NCBI GenBank assembly: GCA_021432635.1 | Contig: MU270069.1 | Location: 62,001-126,000 of the forward strand | From: Thozetella sp. PMI_491 | Taxonomy: Eukaryota; Ascomycota; Sordariomycetes; Chaetosphaeriales; Chaetosphaeriaceae | Length of the DNA: 64,000 nt | Direction: 5' to 3' | Shown here: positions 33,201 to 43,198 of the stretch, piece by piece | Numbering within the stretch: position 1 is the first letter of the stretch | How the letters are laid out: each line of letters starts with the position of its first letter | Made by a program: the position numbers and the translations under genes | Notes under the pieces: model-generated | Told to the model about the DNA's origin: nothing | The model's database searches: none | The model's input: only the letters and a program-made list of their open reading frames with translations

Positions 33201-36200
33201 CAAGGTCACCGATACTGGACCTTCTAGCGCCGCGACTCTCGCTGAAGAACCTACGCTCGTCGTTGAAGAGCCAATACCTGCGGTTGAAGAACCCGCGCCT
33301 ATGGTTGAAGAGCCCTCGCCTATGGTCGAAGAGCCAACGCCTTTGGCTGAAGAGCCGCATTCTTTCGTCCGAAACCAAGACGCTTCCATGGAGGTCGAAA
33401 TACCGGCTCCCTCAAACAGTCTTGAGGAGGTCGAGCCTAGCACTCTGCAACATACTGAACCTGAGGATGAGTGGGCGATGCCAGCCAAGAAGAAGTCTAA
33501 GGACAAGAAGAAGCGGAAGGGCTCCAAGATCGCTGACTCGGAGCCTGCTTCAAGCGTCTCAACTCTGGACAAGGAGCCTAGTTCTCTAACTCCAGACACC
33601 CCGACTGAACTCGAAACCGCGGCACAGTCAACTACTTTTGAAGAGACTGGGCCTGAGATTCTACAAAGCGCTGAACCGGAGCCCATTCAGCCGGAAGATG
33701 AGTGGGCGATTCCAACCAAGAAGTCCAAGAAAGATAAGAAGCGCAGCAGCTCCAAGGTCTCGGAATCTGAACCTGCTTCTGGCCAAATGACACCAGCGGT
33801 GGAGGAGCGGAGTACCTCACCTCATCCGAACAGCAACCTGGCCATCTCGCTCGGTGCTGTTGCAGCACTTGCAACAGTTGCTGCAGTCAGCAGCAGCCAA
33901 GAAGACGAGACGGTTGACGCAGCGAGCAAGGTGGAGGAAGACATTTCTGAACCCGCCTGGCAAGAAACTCAGGCTGAGGACGAGTGGTCGGTGCCGATCA
34001 AGAAGTCAAAGAAGGATAAGAAACAAAAAGGCTCTAAGATGATCGATACCGAGCCTCCTTCTAGTGTTGCTACTCCTCCTGTGCCCGAGCTCGCCCCGAG
34101 TCCTACGGAACCTGCGGCCAATGCCCCTCTTGACACCAATACTTCGACCAACGCGGCCCGCGAGATACAGGTCGAACAACCTGAATTGCTCGAGGAGCCA
34201 AAAACAATACCTGCCCAAGAAGGACCTCTGCGCGAGACAGTTCCTGACCACGAGCCCGAGGCACAGGCTGAGGCCGATTGGTTCATTCCTACGAAGAAAT
34301 CGAAGAAGGACAAGAAGCGCAAGGGGTCTAAGGCAGCTGGATCTGAGCCGACATCAGGATCTGCCACGCCTGCAGAAGAGCAATCAAGCATCGCCGTCAT
34401 GGTCGAGGACGAACCCCGTTCTCTCGGCCTAGACAACCCCCCCGCGGACTCCAGCCAAGATAATCAGCCCGAGATCGTGTCTGAAGCGCTACTTGAAATT
34501 CTCCCAGAGCCCTCGCAACTCGAGGCTTCAACAGGGGCCACCCCCGAGCCACTCTCAGGCCCCACCTTCGAGGATTTTGCAGACAAGAAGACGGAGGCAG
34601 AGCTAGAAGACGAATGGGCCCTCCCCGCAAAGAAATCGAAGAAAGGCAAGCGGATGGTCAAGAAAACTGGCGCGGAGTCAGCCTCCAGGGTTGCCACCCC
34701 TCAAGAGCTAGAAGAGGCGCTACTAGAGGCCGAATCTCAAGGAGAACCAGCCATCTTGAAGCCTCTCGAGGACTTCCCAACAGACTCGTCGGCGAGGGAG
34801 GCAATTGCGGAGGATTTTTGGGAGGCGCCGACCAAGAAGTCCAAAAAGAAGGGCAAAAAACTAGCCTCCCAACCTGATTCTGGCGCCATGACTCCTGTTG
34901 CCGAGCAGCTTGAGGAAAATGTCAGGCTCGTCCTTGTGGAGCCCAGCCAGGTCACGGATGAGGTTACGCAGCCGGTACACGTCGTCAACCATGATATCGA
35001 GACTATTGAACAGGAGAAGACCGACGTAAGCCGTGACCTCACGGCCGAGGAACCCGCAATCGAAGAGATTCCGAAAGAAGAGGACGAGTCCCCTGAGTTC
35101 GCCGTCAAGAAGTCCAAGAAAGGCAAGAAAGGGAAAGGGAAGAGGTCAGATTCGGAGTCGGCGTCCGGCACTGCCACACCGGCTGCTCGCGATGAAGCTC
35201 TGTCCACCGACGTACTTTCTGCCGCCGTGCTTGCGGACGCCGCGGCTGCTGGGTTGAGCGCCCTTGGCTCGGAGACTGAGCGCCAAGAGACCAAAGACCA
35301 AGATATTGCCTCGGTTAGTCGCAAACAGTCGAAGAAGGATAAGAAACGACGGAAAGGAACGGCGCTCGTCTGGGACGATGAGCCTCCAGTGCAAGCCGAG
35401 CCGGTCGAGGAAGATGTTCCTGCCATTCCCGACGCGTTTTCAAACGAGCGCTCGCTCTCCACTGAGGTATTAGACAACCCCGAATGGGACAAGATCGAAA
35501 TCAACCCTGCCCTTACCGGCTCCTTCAGTCAATCACCAGACAGGGGCTTCACAAGCACCCCGACCATTGGCCTGGGCTTGATTGCCAACCCACCAGTCCT
35601 CTATCCCCGCAACGAGCCGTCCCCTAAACTTCTCACCGCTCTTGAGACGCCTCCTCCCAGCCAGCCAGAGCCCGAATATCATGGCTTCGAAGAAGCCTTG
35701 AGGAGCGACGAGCCCAGCTCAAGGCCTCCGAGCAGCCACGTCCCGCACGAGCCTCCGTTTGAAAGCTCCGGAATCCGCAAGAAGGCAAAGACAAAGGAAC
35801 CAACTGATGCGGAGCTGGATGAGCCGGTGGTTTCCTCGCGCGATGTCTCTAACTCGTTTATGGAGGGTGGCCTAGATGCAACTCCGCTCGCCACAGACGC
35901 CGCTCGTGGCCAAGAATCCGCAAATACTTTCCTTCGTGAGGACTCGCAGCCAATTGAGAAGGAGCTAGTGAAACTAGATGATAAACCCATCCGAACCACA
36001 CGAGAGTTAGCTGCGGAGTACTTGGAGCACCATCACACCTCCGACGTTCACCTGGTCGGCATGGAGGGACTAAGTGGCGACAGGCCAATGGACATTCCAG
36101 TCCACATGGGTGTGGTGTCTCCTAACATGGGTGTGGTGTCTCCTAATCGGGAACTCGCTGCATCGTACCTGGACCACCCTCACGAGCAAAGCCCGGGCAA

Positions 36201-39200
36201 GCCACAGGGTAAGAAGGCCAGGGGGAAGGAGCCCGCTGTAGAAACGAAGAGCGAGGACAAGAGCGTTGCCGAAGCCGCCGCTGTCGCCGGGGCGCTGACA
36301 AGCGGCGTGGCAGCGCTGGCGCAGAAGTTTGGCGGAAGCAAGAAGAAGGGTAAGAAGAAGAAGTCAATCGACAAGAGGACACAGCGAGACGATGACATGT
36401 TTGATGATGTGCTCTGGGAGGGTGCTGACCGCAGACCTCTGGAGGGTTCCCGAATGGACACGATACAGGATAACTTCTGGGATGTGCCTGAAGGGGACGA
36501 CGCCGAGAAGGGCTGGGACGAAGAGGCGGGAGAAACGATAAAGGAGATGGGAGAGCCTACCAAGGAGGCCACTGCAGGCGAAGAGCGTCAGGAGACCAGA
36601 GAGAGCGGCGGGTTTGACGCCGGCAGCGGCTTGGAACGCCAGGACTCGGATACGATTCCCCGACAAGAGCAGGGAAAATCCAAGAAAATAAAGAAGGAAC
36701 GTCAACGGTCCCGCTCGCCGTCGCCAGTCCAGCGAACCTTTTCCTTCCCAGACGACATTGCAGACGAGGACGCCTTCGCAACCCGAGATGTTCACGAGCC
36801 ACAGACCATCTTACCGTCCATCGAGCCCGCTGATGATCCGCCGCGGGCACTCCGACCCACCCCGAGCCTCGACTTCCGCCGGTCCTTGTCAAGCCTGCCG
36901 CCGGTGAAAGAGGAGGGGTCTGATGAAGACGAGGAGCAGCGCAGGCACCGTCGCCACCAACGTACTTCGCACGGTAGCTCTCGAAATCCGCAGGCCTCGC
37001 CAGACACCAACCGTGACAGTGGATTTGTGACGGGCTCGCCGCACATGCCACGGGGAAACCTGCACGCGGACGAAGCCATCCGCGATAGCGGTGTGCACCT
37101 GAGAGAGTGGGCTGAGTCGACGCCCAAGAGCACGCCTAAGCACCGCGAGCTGTCGAGATTTGATTCTACGCCGGCGCGGCGATCCACCTCCAGCGTAGAG
37201 GACGAGCAACAACCTCGCCATCACTCCCACGAAGATGCAAAGCACAGAGATCTCAGGCGCTCTCCGGCGGGCGAGAGGAGCCTGCGCGACAAGGCGGTCG
37301 GGCCGGTTGATACAGCTCACCGGCTGCGGGAGCCCTCCCCGCCACCCCGCACCCCGGAACCTGAGAAGCTGGCGATCAAGAAACACACCAAAGACGCTCC
37401 TACGCCTTCTCGAGAGCACCAGCAGCAGACGCCACAGCAGACGCGCAGCGTGTCTGATAGGGCGGCCGACAAGAGGGCGGCCACAACTCCGGACCCCCAC
37501 CCAAGGCGGGTCATATCCAATACCAGCCTCTCACGTCTCCGCACGCCTGAGCCACTCAACTTGCGGCCTGATTCTCCAGGCAGCCTCCGCTCATATTCAG
37601 GCACCCCACCCCTCCGTCGGGTGGACAAGCGATCCGTGTCCAGCGATTTGCGGTCCGTGTCCCTCAGCCAACGAAAGGACGAGAAGGCTGGAGACGACAA
37701 AGCAACCCAGCCAGCCTCCTCCTCCACCGCCTCCGCTCTCCCCGGCGTCCTCGTAGCTGGCGCAGCCGCACTGGGAGCCGCCGAGCTCATTTCCAGGGCT
37801 GCACAGAACAACACTCCCGTCGCTAACGAAGGTCGTGTCCGCGCCAAGGACATGGCCGACGTCTATGTAAGTACACATCTACTGCCATTGTCTTTTTTTT
37901 GCTCTCGTCACCGCCCGCCATTTGCCCTGATTGGAAAAAGAAAAAACATCACGGCGATCGGTCGCTCAATTTTTTATTTTTTTTTGGCTCTTGTCCTTAC
38001 TTCCCTACCGATTTGCACATGAGAGCTCTGCCGCTGACTCTCGACCCCCGCAACAGGATGGCTACGGCGAGGGCCGCATCGGCTCTCCGCGCTCGCCGAC
38101 CAGGCCGCACAGCATGCGGCGGCGACAGAGCATGCAGGTGCTCGAGCTCGAGTCCCGAGTCGAGCAGCTGGTCGCCGAGAATCGAATGCTCAACGACGCG
38201 CGCGCCCACGCCGAGTCGGCCATGGGCCAAAAGGCTGCTGGCATCCTTGCCGAGCGCGACGGCGAAATCGACACCCTCAAGCGCTCTCTCCAGCAGATGC
38301 AGCGCGAGGTCGAGCGCTTAACCCAGATCAACGAAGGCCTCTCTACCTCGACCTCGACCATCGCGGTTCAACACCACGAGCGCGTCCGCCAACTGGAGGC
38401 CCAACATGCCGAGGCCATGCGCGCGGTCCAGACCGAACACCAAGATGCCACCCGCGAACTCGAGAGCCTACGCGGCACCCCGGCCCACCATGCCACCTTG
38501 GAAGAAAAGGACGCAGAGATCGCCGAGCTGCGGGCGCAGCTCGAAGCAGCCAACACGCGCATCCGCTCCATGCAGGAACAGATACTCGCCGCCAACCCGG
38601 CCGGTAACTCGGACTTCCTCACCATCAAGGACGTCGACCACTTCGACACGCGGTGCCAGCAGCTCTGCTCGCACGTGCAGCAGTGGGTGCTGCGTTTCAG
38701 CAAGTTTAGCGACATGCGTGCGTGCCGCAAGATCTCCGAGATCAACGATGAGAAGGTCGTGGACCGACTCGACAATGCCGTGCTGGACGGTTCCGATGTC
38801 GACGTCTACCTACGTGACCGCGTCCGCCGGCGCGACATCTTCATGAGCATGACCATGACCATGATCTGGGAGTTTGTCTTCACGCGCTACCTGTTTGGTA
38901 TGGACCGCGAGCAGCGCCAGAAGCTTAAGACGCTCGAGAAGCAGCTCCTCGAGGTCGGCCCCCCGGCCGCGGTCCGGCAATGGCGTGCCGTCACCCTAAC
39001 GCTACTCTCGCGCCGCTCGCAGTTCCGCGACCAGCGCCACAAAGACACCGAGGCCGTCGTCCAAGCTGTCCTCGGTGTGCTGGTCAAGATCCTGCCGCCG
39101 CCCTCGAACCTCGAGGACCAGATCCAGGCCCAGCTGCGCCGTGTGATGCGCGAGGCGGTCGACCTCGCCATCGAGATGCGTACCCAGCGAGCCGAGTACA

Positions 39201-39589
39201 TGATGCTGCCGCCACTGCAGCCCGAGTACGATGATACGGGCGAGCTGATCGAGACGGTCACTTTCAACCCAGCCCTCATGCACGAGCGCTCCGGCGACTC
39301 GTCCCTGACCAATGACGAATTGGCCGATTCTACCGTGCGCGTCGTCCTCTTCCCCCTCGTTGTCAAAAAGGGCGACGACGCTGGCCGCGGCGATGAGGAG
39401 GTGGTTGTGTGGCCGGCCCAGGTCCTCGTAGCCCGCCTTCACTCAAGCGGCCGTCGGTCTGCTCGCATGGTCACGCCGAGCTCTGACGCCGGCGGCGCGA
39501 GCCTGTTCACGCGCAGTGTGGGCGGCAACGGGAGCAACGTTACCATGTCAGCCGCCGGCGGGGCCGACTTCACCGATGATGCCATTTGA
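21211..39589 (+). CDS. lah: Giant leashin-like Woronin-body tether ('involucrin repeat' protein)
   Basis: Two exons, 21211-37866 and 38057-39589, encode 6,062 residues. By family it resembles fungal proteins annotated as involucrin repeat protein. These include Aspergillus Lah and Neurospora leashin, which tether Woronin bodies to the septal pore or cell cortex. A TGA four codons upstream fixes the start at one of two ATGs (21211 or 21214). N-terminus: Arg/Ser-rich (RRFGLRSFFTSPKKTRR). Residues ~445-590: Arg/Glu/Asp-rich likely single alpha-helix. Residues ~1100-5170: more than 35 Lys modules (KKSKKDKKKRKG type) alternating with acidic Pro/Glu/Ser linkers, many with a DDW or EDEWAIP lead-in. 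About ten Ala/Gly-rich hydrophobic segments are interspersed. C-terminus: coiled coil ~5580-5735 (LELESRVEQLVAENRML), then a conserved helical domain ~5738-6020 (HFDTRCQQLCSHVQQWVLRF, SMTMTMIWEFVFTRYLFGMD). The family match rests on memory of these motifs, not a search. Confidence 0.8.
22538..22980 (+). other. Arg/Glu-rich probable single alpha-helix in the leashin-like protein
   Basis: About 145 codons in which RE, ER, DR and EK pairs alternate almost without hydrophobic residues (RDRERERERERDRER...), ending in REERRAARAETQRLLREVQA. Such i/i+4 charge patterns form stable isolated helices rather than coiled coils. This is seen directly; structure is inferred. Confidence 0.7.
25867..26180 (+). 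repeat. Two-copy internal repeat in the leashin-like CDS
   Basis: The segment VDPEIVERTIKPAIDPQYG with DLLPLPPS and a following PGSP occurs at about 25867-25965. It recurs at about 26095-26190 with few changes (VERAIKPAIDPQYG). The unit is ~228 bases and includes the preceding RS-ST-S sequence. Confidence 0.85.
33247..33354 (+). repeat. Short tandem V(E)EP heptad repeat in the leashin-like CDS
   Basis: Six consecutive units of the form (V/A)EEP(S/T/I/A)P(M/A/L) are encoded head to tail. The codons vary, so the tract is not a simple recent expansion. It is likely a flexible acidic spacer. Confidence 0.85.
36106..36147 (+). repeat. Near-exact 21-base tandem duplication in the leashin-like CDS
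   Basis: Two adjacent copies of a 21-base unit differ only at the last base and encode MGVVSPN twice. They lie between two RELAA(E/S)YL(E/D)H motifs at about 36001 and 36148. Confidence 0.95.
37867..38056 (+). other. Single intron of the leashin-like gene
   Basis: A 190-base phase-0 intron, GTAAGT...CAACAG, between MADVY and DGYGEGRIGSPRSP. It is T-rich. If retained, translation continues 51 codons to a TGA at 38020-38022. The extra tail ends in a hydrophobic stretch (FYFFLALVLTSLPI). Confidence 0.85.
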
Positions 39590-40347
39590 ACGTATGGAAA
39601 GTCTTTTGTTAATCAAGATGGATGGATAGACGGGGGGACCGGCCAAGACAAAAGAAACATAATTTTTTTTTCCCGCCCATCACCCGAGAACTAGGGGAAC
39701 AGGATATAGGGATCAAATTGGTAAACCCCGGCCTAGGGATCGGGCATGTGGATTAGGGGGGCGGAGCTTGGCGGAGTATACCCCCCCGCAAGGGAAGGAC
39801 CGCAAGGGAAGGACGGCAGGCGTGTTTGCCAACATTAACGATGATGATGATGCGTGTAAGCGAGAGAGGGATGCAAAGGGTTTCCTCGGGGTACATGATG
39901 ATATCCTCTGGCGAGTTATTATCCTACTTTGTGCTTTTCTTTTCTTGTGCTTTTTCACGAACTTGTGTTCTTTATTATACAGAGTGCTGTTACATCACAC
40001 GGCCACTCCAATTCCGTGTTTCCATATAGTCCGTTACCTTTTGATAGCCGTGGGTCAAGGCGCTTATCCTGTTCTGCCACATACAGTATCGAATGATTGC
40101 TCCTATTGCGCAGGTCACATGTCTATCAAGCCTGGCGATTTGGCACGACTAGTCGCACTGCAGTGTTTATTTGTATGTATGCGTATTGAGTGTATGTGTG
40201 CAAGCGTATTCTAGCAGACCTGAGATGAACCTCGCTCGGCCATGCATGCCTTGTCTAGCCTCCCGTTGAATGCGAACCGTTCGTCATGCATGGCCCTGCC
40301 TCCCCGTGGTTCCTCGCGCGGTAGACCAGAGATGGGGTAGAGAGGGT
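39590..40347. other. Convergent 3' intergenic region
   Basis: A region of about 760 bases between the leashin-like gene and the minus-strand gene. It has T-rich and TGTA-rich stretches (39910-40210) suitable for 3' end formation. No gene was seen. Confidence 0.6.
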
Positions 40348-42720
40348 TTACCAGATATCGTCGTCACTCGGCTCCGTGTCAGGCATGCCCTGCTCCTTGT
40401 AATTGGTCTTCGCAGTGTGCCGCCAGCGTTCCAGCAACAGACCACAGCGTTCGGCCTCTTCAGCACCCATGTGCTGTGAAATAAGTGACATGAACCACTG
40501 CAGACGGGTGGTCCGCCCCGGTCGCCCCTTGGCCAAATCGCGCGAAACAACCTGGTATATTGCCTTGAGCGCTGACACAGGGACCTTCCCATCGTACGCG
40601 GTTAGGAAGTGGATGCACTGTGACACATGACGCAAGGCTACTCTGTTGCGCAGATGCGGCGCTAAGCTGAACCCTAGAGCCAGTTCCTGGATGATTTTGG
40701 CACGTTGCTCTCCGAAGTCCCCGCGATGTCGTGTCATGACGGACCTTGGAAACTTGGAGGCGCTGTGAGGGCCAGGTTCGTGCATATCGATGTCCAATGA
40801 TTCCCAGATCGCGGCAGGGGGCAGGTTCGGGTCGAGAACCATAGTTCTGACGTAGCCCCGGAACACAGCTGGGTCCCACTCTGGCCCTCCCGGCGTATAT
40901 AGGTGATACTTATAAAGGCGGTGGATGCTCATGGCGATGTTATGGTCCTTAGCAGCGAGTGCGACCTCCTGCAAAAGTGAGACACGGACCCCGTCGGAAG
41001 AGCTAGTGGGCGGGGAAGAGCTAGCAGGTAGGGAAGAAGCGAGTGCCCGGAAAGAGTCCACGACATCATGGGATGGACCAAGTCCTTTCAGCAGTAGGAA
41101 CAGGCTGACGAAGAGTCCCCGGTAATTAGGGGGAAAGAGGTCGAAGATGACAGAAAAGAGTGAGGCGAGAACCGTCGACTCTTTCCCAAACCAAACCACC
41201 TGATACAGATGAGGCGCCAAATCCGGCATCGACTCCGGCAGCAGGTAGCCCCGACTATTCCACTGGGAGAGTGCAAGCGAGCAAATCTCCATGATGTCTA
41301 GCTCTTGGGCTCCTGGGATATCTCCAAGTCTTGTCCCTATGTCAAGCATGAATTCCTGTTGGACGAGCGGCATGTGCGCCATCACCGAGAGCCACGCGTA
41401 GCGTACCTGGTGGCTTCGTTCCAAATCAGCAGGGTCTGGCGTGGGCAGTAGTCGGAGCGCCTCCTCCACGAGTTCACCGTGCTCCAGCTGCGAAACGTGT
41501 CGCAGTGCCGAAGCAATGGCTTGGATTTGCGTGTCCATCGAAATCGTCTCCTCGATCAACCGAAGCGTATGAGCGAGGTCTGCGTATGCATTTGTGGCTT
41601 GGGTCAAGATTTCTCTCAGCTGCCTGGCGTTGGCAGACAACGAGCGCGGGAGAAGAGCTGTGTCCAGTAGTGCCTGAAGGCGCTCGCTAGCACTGGAGGC
41701 GGCCTGGAGCACAACTGAGATCCTGGGAAGCCCTCTCTTGAGCCCACCAGACGTCCAGGAGGAGAAGAATGTTCGAAGCACGGACAAGATACCATCCGAT
41801 ATCAGTGCTAGCCTTGTCTCCGGTATGCTGTGCATAATTCGCTCGAAGAGGCGAGAGAGTTCGTCGTTGGCGGGGAGTTTGGAGATTTGGACAAGCAAAG
41901 AATTCCATAACGAGGCCTCCACAGCAGCAAGGTTGAGGGTGGGGGACGATGTAATTCCTGAGAGAATGGCAGCATGCAACGATAGGCCAAGGCTGCCGGC
42001 AGAAGGGCAGCCTGCCCACCTCGCATCGAATGCCTTCCATAGCTGGCCGGCTAGAGATGGAAGATCCTTCTCGGTGATATGCCCAAGATAAAGAGACTGT
42101 CGGAATTGGTCCACAAGCTGGTGGAAGTCTGAAACAACGAGGTCCATATTCGTATTAGTAGGTAGGGCTCGGAATCGAGCAATATCCTCCTCTAAAGACG
42201 CGCTGTTGATGCCAGTTTCCGCTAATTTGGTCAGTGACTGGGCTGGTTGCGGTTGTTGCCCCGATGTTTCAGCAACTGCAGTTGGCGCTGGCTGGGACGC
42301 ATTTCCAAGCCTCATGGTCTCGCATACCCATTGTCGAACACTCGATGGCCATGTAACCCAAGGTTCTGAAGAGAAGTTGGTTTGAGTTTGGTGACTCTGT
42401 CTCTCTTCTCTTTCCGAGGCAGAGCTTGGGGCTTGCCACTGCCATCTGGTCAAGTCCGCCGTGTTTGAGAGGGCCCAGAGCGGAAGCGATTGCGTGTTGT
42501 GGATGGCATTGAGGGCCGCGATCTGTCGCCTTCCAAGCCGCCGCCTGCTCTCGAGCGGCCCCGGCACGTTGCTGGCTTTGCGGCGGACTTGCCGGGAGAT
42601 GCAGCAATAACGTTCGAATGCGGCGGCAAGCTGGCCATCGGATATCCACACATTGTCCCTCGCGGAAACTACCTGGCTCTGAAGGGCTCGGCGGCATCGT
42701 GAGGCAGGCCGAGGAGGCAT
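40348..42720 (-). CDS. Uncharacterised fungal protein, possibly mitochondrial
   Basis: A single-exon frame of 790 residues starting MPPRPASRCRRALQSQVV. I do not recognise a named family. The first ~60 residues are rich in Arg, Ser and Ala with few acids, and contain RRKASN and RRRLGRRQI. This fits a mitochondrial presequence but is not proof. From about residue 160 to the end the protein looks all-helical, with amphipathic helices (LSRLFERIMHSIPETRLAL, QIQAIASALRHVSQLEHGEL) suggesting a helical-repeat scaffold. Organellar RNA-related factors in fungi often look like this. The C-terminus is acidic (TEPSDDDIW). Length, codon use and lack of in-frame stops support a real gene. It is divergent from HEM12, with a 478-base shared upstream region. 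Confidence 0.8.
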   Translation of the reverse strand: MPPRPASRCRRALQSQVVSARDNVWISDGQLAAAFERYCCISRQVRRKASNVPGPLESRRRLGRRQIAALNAIHNTQSLPLWALSNTADLTRWQWQAPSSASEREERQSHQTQTNFSSEPWVTWPSSVRQWVCETMRLGNASQPAPTAVAETSGQQPQPAQSLTKLAETGINSASLEEDIARFRALPTNTNMDLVVSDFHQLVDQFRQSLYLGHITEKDLPSLAGQLWKAFDARWAGCPSAGSLGLSLHAAILSGITSSPTLNLAAVEASLWNSLLVQISKLPANDELSRLFERIMHSIPETRLALISDGILSVLRTFFSSWTSGGLKRGLPRISVVLQAASSASERLQALLDTALLPRSLSANARQLREILTQATNAYADLAHTLRLIEETISMDTQIQAIASALRHVSQLEHGELVEEALRLLPTPDPADLERSHQVRYAWLSVMAHMPLVQQEFMLDIGTRLGDIPGAQELDIMEICSLALSQWNSRGYLLPESMPDLAPHLYQVVWFGKESTVLASLFSVIFDLFPPNYRGLFVSLFLLLKGLGPSHDVVDSFRALASSLPASSSPPTSSSDGVRVSLLQEVALAAKDHNIAMSIHRLYKYHLYTPGGPEWDPAVFRGYVRTMVLDPNLPPAAIWESLDIDMHEPGPHSASKFPRSVMTRHRGDFGEQRAKIIQELALGFSLAPHLRNRVALRHVSQCIHFLTAYDGKVPVSALKAIYQVVSRDLAKGRPGRTTRLQWFMSLISQHMGAEEAERCGLLLERWRHTAKTNYKEQGMPDTEPSDDDIW

Positions 42721-43198
42721 CGGAGGTTCGAAGGGATGGAGAGCGGAAGGCTTAGTCGTCGCGTAACAGCTGTCCCGGGCATCGGGGAGATGGAATGATC
42801 AAACCAATGCGATCTCTGGGGCCAAATATGCGCGCAGACGCAGGATTGAGGTGGCCCCAGGGCAATTGGGCTGTGTGGCCGCCCCAAGGACCGTCGGGAT
42901 GCAGTCGACCTGCTTTGAAGTTCTGGAGAATGAAGTAGGCACGTCCAGAGCTACAAAGATTCTGTAGCTCCTGCAAAGCTGTTTTTCTTGTGTGGCTGGT
43001 GCTATGCGGGAAGGCGCCTTCGCCGTGTGGCGTAAACTGCCACTGACAAGGGTATGTTCCACCGTCCCTCCCCCCACCAGAGCGGGAGCTTTCGTTTGAT
43101 GGCGGGGCATCATATCCGGCGAGAACAGCCAAAGGGAGAAAGTCCTGCATCGTGTCAATTCCCCCCCTTTCCCCCAAAGCGCGAGGAACCAGGACAAA
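42721..43198. promoter_or_regulatory. Shared divergent promoter region, 790-aa gene and HEM12
   Basis: A region of 478 bases between two divergent start codons, including a C-rich run just before HEM12. No internal gene. Bidirectional control is inferred only from layout. Confidence 0.5.

Larger units (their letters stand above)
24516..36705 (+). repeat. Array of >35 degenerate Lys-rich modules within the leashin-like CDS
   Basis: Recurring protein module of about 10-14 basic residues of the type KK(S/G)KK(D/G)KK(K/R)(R/K)KG. It is preceded by acidic residues with a tryptophan or phenylalanine (DDW, EDEWAIPT) and followed by Ser/Asp-rich sequence. Modules recur about every 60-140 residues. 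The copies diverge in DNA, so this is an old protein-level repeat, not a recent satellite. Representative forms are KLSKKEQKKREK early, KKGKKDKKKRRQ in the middle and KKSKKDKKRKGSK late. Confidence 0.9.

Noticed and set aside
24516-36705. Regular repeat array as a CRISPR or satellite
   Set aside because: The repeats are protein-level and DNA-divergent, lie within one long open frame, and the genome is fungal.
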